From CAYURR01 sp964446745 (GTDB lineage: Bacteria; Bacillota; Clostridia; Lachnospirales; WQUN01): a stretch of DNA of 5,595 nt. Position 1 is the first letter of the stretch, and the number at the start of each line of letters is the position of its first letter. The stretch is taken from positions 1 to 5,595 of the forward strand of contig CAYURR010000186.1 of the NCBI GenBank assembly GCA_964446745.1, written 5' to 3'. The position numbers and the translations under genes are program-made. Below, in pieces: positions 1 through 5,561 of the stretch. Under the pieces are notes generated by a model. It was given only the letters and a program-made list of their open reading frames with translations, was not told the origin of the DNA and did not search any database.

Positions 1-313
1 TCGATAATAATTTGCGGTTGTATATATGATTTTCCATATGATATATGCCTGCGTGCTGGCAATTTTTCCACCGTAATAATCCGGCATTTAATATCCCCAA
101 AAAAGCAGCGGAAAGTAATGCGATTAAGGCAAGTTGCGTCAATTTTTCGGGATTTTTAGTCCCGGAAATTTCATCTAATATAAGTGCTGATATGTAAATG
201 CCTACATAGGGTGTAAGTGCATCAACAACAGCAAGCATGGCTGATGAAATGAAAAGCTTTGGATTGGCATTCCACCAAACCTTATATCCCCGCAGGTTTA
301 TTTTTATTGGCAT
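1..313 (-). CDS. ABC exporter half-transporter, N-terminal part (cut by window edge)
   Basis: This is an open frame of 104 codons that runs off the left edge. It starts at ATG 313-311, behind a strong SD (GGAAGGAGGT, about 8 bases upstream) that lies inside the end of the preceding ABC gene. The visible residues give a short basic N-terminus, a hydrophobic segment at about 20-46 and another at about 58-80, then a polar stretch. This is the layout of the first two membrane helices of a type I ABC exporter. The ATPase domain would lie outside the window, so the family call rests on topology and on the neighbour. The 32-base overlap with the upstream half-transporter suggests translational coupling and a heterodimer. 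It could also be a membrane-only protein, but paired exporters are much more usual in this arrangement. Confidence 0.72.
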   Translation of the reverse strand, partial: MPIKINLRGYKVWWNANPKLFISSAMLAVVDALTPYVGIYISALILDEISGTKNPEKLTQLALIALLSAAFLGILNAGLLRWKNCQHAGIYHMENHIYNRKLLS

Positions 314-2108
314 ACTCCGCACCTCCTTCCCGGTAATAACGGCTTTGCATTTCAAATAGCTCCGCATATTTTCCTTTCTTTTTAATTAATTCAACATGAT
401 TGCCTTCTTCGGTGATGTTGCCGTGCTCTAATAAAATGATCCGGTCACAAAAGCGGGTGGAAGCCAGCCGATGGGAAATATATAACGATGTTCGCCCACC
501 TGTAAATGTAGCATATTTATTGTACATATCGCTTTCTGCGATGGGGTCAAGCGCGGCGGTGGGCTCATCCAATACGATGATGGGTGCGTTTTTGTATAAG
601 GCTCGCGCGAGCATTAGCCGCTGCTTTTCACCTCCGGATAATTCTATGCCGTCCTCGTAGATCTCCTTTCCTAACCGGGTGTTAAACCTATTTGGCAGGC
701 TGTTTATTTTTTTGGTAAGCCCGGCCTTTTCCGCGCACTCAGCGACATATTCCATGTCTATATTACGGTCGGTTTGAGCGATATTGATGGAAATGCTCTC
801 TGGTAAAATGGGAAAATCCTGGAATACCGCCGAAAAATGCCTATAGTAATCACGCCGGTTATATTTTTGTATGTTTTCGCCGTTTAACAACACCTCTCCG
901 GCAGTCGGCTCATAAAATCCGCAAATCAGTTTTACCAGCGTAGTCTTTCCCGCACCATTTAACCCGATAATGGCGAGTTTTTCTCCGGGCTGAATAGTGA
1001 GGTTAATATTTTTCAAGGTGTCGCTTTCGGCACCCTTATATTTGAATGACACATTCTTTAATTCAATTTTATAAGGCATATCCTTGTTCGGTATAAGTGA
1101 TTCCCCTTCTTCAAAAGCAAAAGGTTCAGGGTATTCAAGTGCTTCCCGCAAGACAGATATATCAAGGCTTTGTTTATAAAGTTTTGAAAAGCCTGAAAAG
1201 ATACTGCTTACCCATGCTGCCAAGCCACCCACAGCCATAAAATAAAGCAAAAACTCCGAAGCGGACAAACCATTGTTTAAGACCATATTGAAAAGAAAGA
1301 TATACGCAATCCCGTTGCGTAAAAAAATAATGATAACATCAACTACGTTTGCCCAGATATATACCTTCTCACCTCGAACAATAAATGAACTATACAGTCG
1401 GAAAACGCTTTTATACATATCTTCTATCCAACCACCCATTACAAAAATGCGAATGTCTTTTGCAAGGGTGTAATTACTGGTTTTATCGCTCATATAGTTC
1501 ATTCTGCGGGAATATTCCGCCTCTTCATCGCGGTGTCTGTAGCCCCATCCGTTTATATAATTGTTAATATAAAATCCGGCGAGGGTGAAAGCCACTACAA
1601 CCGCTAAAATAATGGGATTGACTGCCGTAAGCATAATTGCATAAATAATAAACCCTGCTATGTTCTTTATTAAATCGGAATAAACAAGCCATATGCTATC
1701 GAAAATCAAGTCCATATTCGCCTTTTTGGCTCTATCCATCATTTTGTTGTATTCCATGTTTTCTGTGTTTTGCAAAGCGGTTTTCATGTATTTCTCACTG
1801 GACATAATAACAATACGAACGAAAAGATACTGCCAACCATCCCGTTTAATAGTATCAATATAAGCGGAAGCGGCATGAACAACCATCAATAGCCCTGCGA
1901 ACAATAAGATGGTGATAATAAGCGAGTTTATGGGAGCTGCGGTTTCAATTAGACTTAAGATAACCGGAGCAATAAATAAACCGATTAAGCTTGTCAACAC
2001 TGCAATACTTGCAGACAGTAAGCAAATCAAAAGCACACTTCTCTTAAGTTTCCATGCTAAATCTATGAGGTATCTAGTATTTTGAAACAGGTTATATTTG
2101 GATCCCAT
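282..2108 (-). CDS. ABC exporter half-transporter (TMD-NBD fusion)
   Basis: This is a 608-residue ATP-driven exporter subunit, the usual size for a membrane-domain plus ATPase half-transporter. Hydrophobic segments lie at about residues 25-56, 61-85, 148-180, 252-277 and 283-305, consistent with six helices. The ATPase domain has Walker A GLNGAGKTT (382-390), a Q-loop glutamine in FQDF (430), signature LSGGEKQ (490-496), Walker B IIVLDEP with the catalytic glutamate (about 510-516), a D-loop (ALD) and an H-loop histidine in SHRLAS (546). All catalytic motifs are intact, so this subunit should hydrolyse ATP. I chose ATG 2108 because AGAAGGGG precedes it by 8 bases. The frame extends upstream to a TTG at 2204, but that lacks an SD and would run through a terminator. 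It probably pairs with the overlapping downstream half-transporter. The adjacent two-component system suggests inducible export of a peptide, lipid or drug. The substrate cannot be told, and no protease domain is present. Confidence 0.93.
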   Translation of the reverse strand: MGSKYNLFQNTRYLIDLAWKLKRSVLLICLLSASIAVLTSLIGLFIAPVILSLIETAAPINSLIITILLFAGLLMVVHAASAYIDTIKRDGWQYLFVRIVIMSSEKYMKTALQNTENMEYNKMMDRAKKANMDLIFDSIWLVYSDLIKNIAGFIIYAIMLTAVNPIILAVVVAFTLAGFYINNYINGWGYRHRDEEAEYSRRMNYMSDKTSNYTLAKDIRIFVMGGWIEDMYKSVFRLYSSFIVRGEKVYIWANVVDVIIIFLRNGIAYIFLFNMVLNNGLSASEFLLYFMAVGGLAAWVSSIFSGFSKLYKQSLDISVLREALEYPEPFAFEEGESLIPNKDMPYKIELKNVSFKYKGAESDTLKNINLTIQPGEKLAIIGLNGAGKTTLVKLICGFYEPTAGEVLLNGENIQKYNRRDYYRHFSAVFQDFPILPESISINIAQTDRNIDMEYVAECAEKAGLTKKINSLPNRFNTRLGKEIYEDGIELSGGEKQRLMLARALYKNAPIIVLDEPTAALDPIAESDMYNKYATFTGGRTSLYISHRLASTRFCDRIILLEHGNITEEGNHVELIKKKGKYAELFEMQSRYYREGGAEYANKNKPAGI

Positions 2109-2210
2109 TAAATCAACCCCTTCTACTTGGGGATATTTTATCACAAAAAAAATCCCCAAATAGAATTTGGGGACGAAACGTTCATTTGGGGGGATGAATT
2201 GCAATCTTAA
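2109..2210 (-). promoter_or_regulatory. Leader of the exporter genes with alternating C-rich and G-rich arms
   Basis: This is the 102-base gap between the kinase stop and the exporter start. Read on the minus strand it holds C1 TCCCCCCAAAT (2194-2184), C2 TCCCCAAAT (2173-2165), G1 ATTTGGGGA (2161-2153), C3 ATCCCCAA (2134-2127) and G2 GGGG (2120-2117), which is the core of the SD. G1 can pair with C2 (the terminator), with C1 (which would break the terminator) or with C3. C3 can also pair weakly with the SD. This looks like an attenuator or a thinned readthrough device. The pairing is seen; regulation is inferred. An AT-rich GATAAAAT at about 2142-2135 could be a -10 for an internal promoter, but no good -35 accompanies it. 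Confidence 0.5.
2145..2173 (-). terminator. Intrinsic terminator between kinase and exporter genes
   Basis: On the minus strand TCCCCAAAT, a three-base loop TCT, and ATTTGGGGA form a perfect 9-bp stem (or 8 bp with a five-base loop), followed at once by eight T. This is a textbook Rho-independent terminator for transcripts coming from the regulator-kinase pair. It lies within an apparent operon, so it should either set a lower level of exporter mRNA by partial readthrough or be conditionally disrupted. Confidence 0.85.
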
Positions 2211-2879
2211 TTATTGAGGCAACAAAATCTCTGTGGTAAACGCACCATCTTCGCTATTTCGATTAATATAGCCTCCATGCCGATCCACGATGTGGTCAAT
2301 GTTCAAAAGACCAAACCCATGATTTTTACCTTTTTTGCTTATGTATCTTCCGTTCTTCTTTCGTTGTTTTTTTGTAGCAGTTAAATTGGTGAAAGACATA
2401 TAAAGCCACGTATCCTTCATTTCCATGAAAATACGAATCATACGTTCAGCCTCCGGTAACGCAAGGCTGGCTTCGATAGCGTTATCGAATAGGTTTCCGA
2501 TTATTATACATAGATCTGTTTCGGGTGTGGTGAGCGCAGTAAATATTTGCGCCTCCGCGATGACAGGCACTTTATTTGACTGCGCAAGTGAAATCTTACT
2601 GTTTAATATAGCGTCTGCCATTCGATTGCCAGTTTTTACGACCGTATCTATCGAAGTCAAGCCTTCATCTAATTTATTCATATAATTTAATAGCGCCTCA
2701 TGTTCGCCGGATAGCAAATAGTTTCTCATAACGGAAATATGGTTCTTATAATCATGCTTCCAACTGCGTATTTGGTTGTACATATTATTTACTTCGTTAA
2801 AGTAGCCCGCCGCCATAGTGTTTTGATATGCTGCCAACCGTTTATCGATATATTTTGATAGTAAAGACATTGTACTCAC
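2211..2879 (-). CDS. Soluble GHKL sensor histidine kinase (AgrC/SpoB-type core)
   Basis: This is a 222-residue kinase core that should phosphorylate the neighbouring response regulator. An N-terminal helical dimerisation region contains KHDYKNH with the probable phospho-acceptor His42, as in SpoB/AgrC-type kinases. An ATPase domain follows with an N-box (GNLFDNAIEA, 128-137), a FTN motif (163-165) and a G-box (HGFGLLNI, 187-194). The kinase motifs look complete. No hydrophobic membrane segment is present, whereas AgrC-type kinases usually carry a multi-helix sensor domain and are about twice as long. The start is GTG 2879, overlapping the regulator stop as GTGA, with AAAAAGG just upstream. 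The ATG three codons in is an alternative. Because the start abuts the regulator gene there is no room for a lost sensor domain. It presumably takes its signal in the cytoplasm or through a partner membrane protein; that is inference. Confidence 0.88.
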   Translation of the reverse strand: MSTMSLLSKYIDKRLAAYQNTMAAGYFNEVNNMYNQIRSWKHDYKNHISVMRNYLLSGEHEALLNYMNKLDEGLTSIDTVVKTGNRMADAILNSKISLAQSNKVPVIAEAQIFTALTTPETDLCIIIGNLFDNAIEASLALPEAERMIRIFMEMKDTWLYMSFTNLTATKKQRKKNGRYISKKGKNHGFGLLNIDHIVDRHGGYINRNSEDGAFTTEILLPQ

Positions 2880-3589
2880 AACCTTTTTATCATGGCTTGG
2901 TTTACCGCATCGTATAACCCCCGGGGGAGAGGTATAGTTTCTCCATTCGATAAAGTGATTTCGGTTTTCGTCACTTTTCTTATGTGTCTTAAATTTACTA
3001 TATAAGACCGACCCGTGCGGAAAAAAGATTCATCTAACTCCTTTTCTAATTCGCCAAGTGACGTTTTCTTTGAGTGCTTTTCCTTTGCATGAATAGTGAC
3101 ATAGTTGCGTTGCACTTCCAAATATATGATTTCACGCAGTGGAAGACGTATTGTTTGTCCATTTAGATTTAGTGTCAGCATTTGTTCATTCTTTTTTAGT
3201 CTTTGTACAGCACGATTTAAAACAGCAAAAAACTTTTCCTGATCAATCGGTTTTAGTAGATAATGCAGTGCTTCGACGTCATAACCGTCTGTTATGTAAT
3301 CCATATACCCAGTGACAAAAACTATTTGGACGTTTTTATCTTCTTCACGGATTTTTCGTGCCAGCTCCACACCATCCATATCTTTCATTTGAATATCAAG
3401 CAAAAGGATATCAACAGCCTTGTTATCTTCATAAGCAAACAAAAAACTTTCCGCGCTTTCGTAATCCGTTAGCTTCACATCAACGCCCCATATTTTTGAC
3501 CACTTATTTACAAGAGCCGCAAGATTAGTTATTTCGGAACGTTCATCGTCGCAGATGACTATGTTTATACCCTTATTTATTTCAGTCAT
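2876..3589 (-). CDS. LytTR-family response regulator (AgrA/LytR type)
   Basis: This is a 237-residue DNA-binding response regulator. The receiver domain (about 8-125) shows the acidic pair D14-D15, phospho-acceptor D65 in LLLDIQMKDMDG, T93 and the conserved K113-P114. After a short linker, a LytTR domain (about 138-235) has the typical order: LREIIYLEVQRNYVTIH, a LGELEKEL helix, FFRTGRSYIVNLRHIRKV and LSNGETIPLPRG. The length is normal. It starts at ATG 3589, with AGAGG 9 bases upstream, and overlaps the kinase start by 4 bases, so the pair is translationally coupled. Known family members bind pairs of short direct repeats upstream of target promoters. The probable targets here are its own promoter region and the exporter genes, but this is inferred from position only. 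Confidence 0.93.
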   Translation of the reverse strand: MTEINKGINIVICDDERSEITNLAALVNKWSKIWGVDVKLTDYESAESFLFAYEDNKAVDILLLDIQMKDMDGVELARKIREEDKNVQIVFVTGYMDYITDGYDVEALHYLLKPIDQEKFFAVLNRAVQRLKKNEQMLTLNLNGQTIRLPLREIIYLEVQRNYVTIHAKEKHSKKTSLGELEKELDESFFRTGRSYIVNLRHIRKVTKTEITLSNGETIPLPRGLYDAVNQAMIKRL

Positions 3590-3602
3590 GTTTTATAACC
3601 TC

Positions 3603-3630
3603 TTGATACAAGATTTCATTGATATATTAT
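3603..3630 (+). promoter_or_regulatory. Candidate promoter for the VanW-domain gene
   Basis: TTGATA (3603-3608) and TATTAT (3625-3630) each match the sigma-A consensus at five of six positions, with a 16-base spacer. The -10 overlaps the -10 of the opposite promoter, so the two would compete. A second candidate is TTGTCA (3638-3643) with TATACA (3662-3667) at 18 bases. Either would give a leader of about 50-90 bases. Confidence 0.4.
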
Positions 3631-3654
3631 AGAATATTTGTCATTGATTGAACA
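3626..3654 (-). promoter_or_regulatory. Probable promoter of the regulator-kinase operon
   Basis: On the minus strand a perfect -10 TATAAT lies at 3631-3626, with TGTTCA (3654-3649) at a 17-base spacing as a poor -35. A perfect TTGACA exists at 3661-3656, but 24 bases away, which is too far to work with this -10. A strong -10 with a weak -35 fits a promoter that needs an activator, possibly the regulator itself. The 5' leader would be about 30 bases. Confidence 0.5.
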
Positions 3655-3661
3655 TTGTCAA
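3638..3661. repeat. Direct repeat of TTGTCA in the divergent control region
   Basis: TTGTCA occurs at 3638-3643 and again at 3655-3660, 17 bases apart on the plus strand, between the divergent regulator and VanW genes. LytTR proteins bind direct repeats, but usually at about two helical turns (near 21 bases), so assignment as the regulator's site is uncertain. Confidence 0.3.
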
Positions 3662-3668
3662 TATACAC

Positions 3669-3724
3669 GCATATACCTCCGTCTTTTGCAGATACTACAG
3701 ATTAATAATCAATGGGAGGTATGC
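3669..3724 (+). promoter_or_regulatory. Anti-SD/SD inverted repeat in the VanW leader
   Basis: ATACCTCC (3673-3680) is the exact reverse complement of GGAGGTAT (3715-3722), which contains the SD of the VanW gene. GC on the outer side of each arm (3669-3670 and 3723-3724) can extend the stem past a two-base bulge. The intervening loop is 34 bases. In the transcript this would hide the ribosome site and could make translation conditional. The complementarity is seen; the switching role is inferred. Confidence 0.45.
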
Positions 3725-3727
3725 ATT

Positions 3728-4360
3728 GTGACCAACAAGCTAAAGCTGTTTGGGGCTATTATCCTGAACGTACTATACATTGCGATCATTGTACAGGTGT
3801 TTACGCATTCGGCGGGGAAGAAGGTCGAGAGCCTCGCGGCCTCGGCGTATGTGCCGCCACAAATAAACGAGCCTAAGATGAGCGGTACATCGACAGCCGC
3901 GAATGCGCGCGCGGGTGATGTGCTCGGGACGTTTGCGACCGAAATGGGCGCAAAAAAAGGGCCAAGGGTGCATAACATCACCTTGGCCGCTTCTTTAATA
4001 GACGGTGTAATAGTGGAGCCGGGCGAGGAGTTTTCGTTTAACGATGCCGTGGGACCGACTACAAAGGCCAACGGCTTCAAGCTCGCGCGGATATTTATAA
4101 AGGGACAGAAGGCCGACGGTTACGGCGGCGGTGTCTGTCAGGTATCCTCGACGCTGTTTAACGCAGCTGACGAGGCCGGGCTTCAGATCACCGAACGCCA
4201 CGATCATTCACTGCCGCCAGGATATCTGCCGGTAGGCCGCGACGCAGCGACCTCATACGGCGTAAAGGACTTTCGCTTCGTGAACACATTGCCGTACACG
4301 GTGGAGATATACTCGTCCATTCACGACGGCAAGCTGTATGTATCCATCCTGCGTGCCTAA
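3728..4360 (+). CDS. Membrane-anchored VanW-domain protein
   Basis: This is a 210-residue protein. A short basic start and one hydrophobic segment (about residues 7-25) make a membrane anchor or uncleaved signal, followed by a low-complexity linker and then a VanW domain (about 67-198). Recognisable family blocks are LGTFATEMG...RVHNITLAAS, PGEEFSFNDAVGP, GYGGGVCQVSSTLFNAA (131 onward, Cys137), ERHDHSLPPGYLPVGRDAATSYG (157 onward) and DFRFVNTLPY. The family is widespread in Gram-positives, is named after an accessory gene of vancomycin-resistance clusters and has no settled biochemical role. Many members also carry G5 or peptidoglycan-binding modules; this one is minimal. The GTG at 3728 follows GGGAGGT by 7 bases. 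The frame extends to a TTG at 3638, but that would place the membrane helix internally and lacks an SD. It should act outside the membrane on or near the wall. The gene is convergent with the amidase operon and GC-richer than the left half. Confidence 0.9.
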   Translation: MTNKLKLFGAIILNVLYIAIIVQVFTHSAGKKVESLAASAYVPPQINEPKMSGTSTAANARAGDVLGTFATEMGAKKGPRVHNITLAASLIDGVIVEPGEEFSFNDAVGPTTKANGFKLARIFIKGQKADGYGGGVCQVSSTLFNAADEAGLQITERHDHSLPPGYLPVGRDAATSYGVKDFRFVNTLPYTVEIYSSIHDGKLYVSILRA

Positions 4361-4371
4361 GACATTGCCGA

Positions 4372-5091
4372 TTAAGAGTGCTTCTCTACTACCACGGTAG
4401 CATCCTCGTTGCGGTATGAAATGGTATAATCCGCGCCCTCTAACGTAGCCCTGAGCGGAACCTTGATATCCCCTACGGCTTTGGCCAGCTCGGAGATGCT
4501 CAGCCACAGGCTACCGTCCAGGTTTTCGGCTGCTACCGAATGGCGCACGCCGTTATACAGTATCCCCACATCGCGCCCGGGTGACAGTGCCGCCTTGATC
4601 TTGTGTACCAGATCATCCCACGCAGTCGCATTGTTTACGTAATACAGCGGGCACGACTTGCCTGTCACGTCATAGTGACGTTTTACGCATCCGATATCAA
4701 ACCCGTGACGCCTGCATATATCGGCTGTGAGCGCTATCACCGCCGCCTCGGTCTTTTCATTAAAACGGCCCGAGGCGTCCGGATGACAGCACTCTATGCC
4801 GATATAGCGGGCGTTATTTGTGCGGGCCATCTCGTTATATTCGGGCTTATAGGATTTGCCGGCGTGGGCGGCCTGCTCGTTTTCTGGCACAAGACGCAGT
4901 ACCTCTCCGTCCAGCCCTATTACGTAATGCGCCGAAACCCCCAATCCGCCCGAACCGTTTTCAAAATAATTGCGGTTGGCCATTCCCGTCGAGCCCGCGT
5001 TACCCACATAGTGGATCAAAACACCCTTGGCCTCTAACGGCCTGCCGGATCTGCCGTGGGCCTCTCCTAAGGTTAATAAAGCGTCAAGCAT
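4372..5091 (-). CDS. N-acetylmuramoyl-L-alanine amidase (amidase_2, endolysin-like)
   Basis: This is a 239-residue zinc amidase that cuts the bond between N-acetylmuramic acid and the stem peptide of peptidoglycan. The amidase_2 domain spans about residues 15-150. Probable zinc ligands are H27 (in VLIHYVGN), H139 (in VKRHYDVTGKSCP) and C147, with catalytic E100 (in YIGIECCH). ANRNYFEN, SAHYVIGLDG and AAHAG are further family blocks. A tail of about 68 residues (171-239) is beta-rich and includes a VPLRA motif reminiscent of stalk-type (copper amine oxidase N-terminal-like) modules; it may bind the wall, but I do not recognise it firmly. There is no signal peptide, so release would need lysis or a holin. 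ATG 5091 follows AAAGGAGG by 6 bases, inside the end of the upstream gene, with an 8-base overlap. This is typical of clostridial phage endolysins, though a host autolysin is possible. Confidence 0.92.
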   Translation of the reverse strand: MLDALLTLGEAHGRSGRPLEAKGVLIHYVGNAGSTGMANRNYFENGSGGLGVSAHYVIGLDGEVLRLVPENEQAAHAGKSYKPEYNEMARTNNARYIGIECCHPDASGRFNEKTEAAVIALTADICRRHGFDIGCVKRHYDVTGKSCPLYYVNNATAWDDLVHKIKAALSPGRDVGILYNGVRHSVAAENLDGSLWLSISELAKAVGDIKVPLRATLEGADYTISYRNEDATVVVEKHS

Positions 5092-5491
5092 ACATTGCCT
5101 CCTTTACGTTTTCCTTTTCCTTGATCATCATGAGCGTGTCGTTACAAACCTCTTGCATCTCGATGCTCCGCTCGAGACGACTCATCATCATGTCCATGGC
5201 TTTCACCATGCCGGATGTGCCGGTTTCCATTACATTTCTGAGATCCGTCATGACCTCTGTATTATGTACCACGACATTGATGATCTGCGCGAGACGTTCG
5301 TTTTCGGCACGGCTTTGATTGTTATGCTTGCGCTCGCCGGACTCCATCTGTTCGCGTCTGGCCGAGAGCAGCATCCTGTACATAGGCAGCATCACACTGA
5401 TTAAAATCACCGCTATGACCGCAACGAAGATGATGATCTCACTCTGGGTCTTTTCTACGATTCCCTGCAGTAGTGCGCCTGTTTCCTCCAT
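5084..5491 (-). CDS. Single-TM coiled-coil protein, candidate holin-like
   Basis: This is a 135-residue protein with a short acidic N-terminus, one strongly hydrophobic segment (about residues 19-38) and a long charged helical tail (about 39-125) with heptad-like spacing, rich in Met, Glu, Arg and Lys. Positive residues just after the helix (LLSARRE) predict a cytoplasmic tail. It lies directly upstream of the amidase, overlaps it by 8 bases and shares its promoter. This matches the position of holin-like (BhlA/UviB-type) genes in Gram-positive prophages, which also have one N-terminal helix and a charged tail, but it is about twice their length and I see no diagnostic motif. Holin function is therefore inferred from context. 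I chose ATG 5491 because AAGGGAGG precedes it by 9 bases. The upstream in-frame GTG at 5500 lies inside that SD. Confidence 0.75.
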   Translation of the reverse strand: MEETGALLQGIVEKTQSEIIIFVAVIAVILISVMLPMYRMLLSARREQMESGERKHNNQSRAENERLAQIINVVVHNTEVMTDLRNVMETGTSGMVKAMDMMMSRLERSIEMQEVCNDTLMMIKEKENVKEAMYA

Positions 5492-5497
5492 TTGCTT

Positions 5498-5507
5498 CAC
5501 CTCCCTT
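5498..5507 (-). promoter_or_regulatory. Ribosome binding site deciding the holin-like start
   Basis: AAGGGAGGTG on the minus strand ends at the in-frame GTG that would add three codons. A ribosome bound here can use only the ATG at 5491, which sets the start of the coding region. Confidence 0.75.
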
Positions 5508-5533
5508 ACGTGGAAATTTAACTTATAAAATGC

Positions 5534-5561
5534 ATTATATCAGCAAAGAACTTGCTGTCAA
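5534..5561 (-). promoter_or_regulatory. Strong sigma-A promoter of the holin-like/amidase operon
   Basis: On the minus strand a perfect TTGACA (5561-5556) and a perfect TATAAT (5539-5534) are separated by 16 bases. Transcription would start near 5527, giving a leader of about 35 bases before the ATG. Both hexamers match consensus, so the promoter should be strong unless repressed, which would make sense for a potentially lethal pair of genes. Confidence 0.82.
5541..5557. promoter_or_regulatory. Inverted repeat inside the promoter spacer, candidate operator
   Basis: CAGCAA (5541-5546), five bases, then TTGCTG (5552-5557) form a perfect 6-bp inverted repeat centred between the -35 and -10, touching the -35. 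A repressor dimer here would block polymerase. MerR-type activators also bind in spacers, but need 19-20 bases, so repression fits better. No regulator gene for it is visible in the window. Confidence 0.5.

Noticed and set aside
2109..2204. In-frame 32-codon N-terminal extension of the exporter gene from a TTG at 2204
   Set aside because: There is no SD before the TTG, the extension is encoded by the terminator and its T-run, and the internal ATG at 2108 has a well-placed SD and gives the usual exporter N-terminus.
3627..3668. Tiny minus-strand reading frame of 13 codons from GTG 3668 behind a GGAGG
   Set aside because: It ends within the likely -10 of the regulator promoter and would need a transcript from further upstream. 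The GGAGG is explained as the complement of the anti-SD arm; no peptide signal features are present.
3638..3727. Upstream extension of the VanW gene from a TTG at 3638
   Set aside because: It has no SD, overlaps promoter-like elements and would bury the signal/anchor helix. The GTG at 3728 has a strong SD.
3709..4207. Minus-strand frames opposite the VanW gene (up to 123 codons)
   Set aside because: They mirror the GC-rich codon pattern of VanW, whose conserved family blocks leave no doubt about the coding strand.
4388..4399. Short palindrome CTACCACGGTAG-like near the convergent stops as a bidirectional terminator
   Set aside because: It has only about five pairs, no T-run on either strand, and lies inside the amidase coding end.
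4603..5318. Long plus-strand reading frames opposite the amidase and holin-like genes (about 144 and 166 codons)
   Set aside because: They are antisense shadows of well-supported genes, lack SDs and show no recognisable domains.
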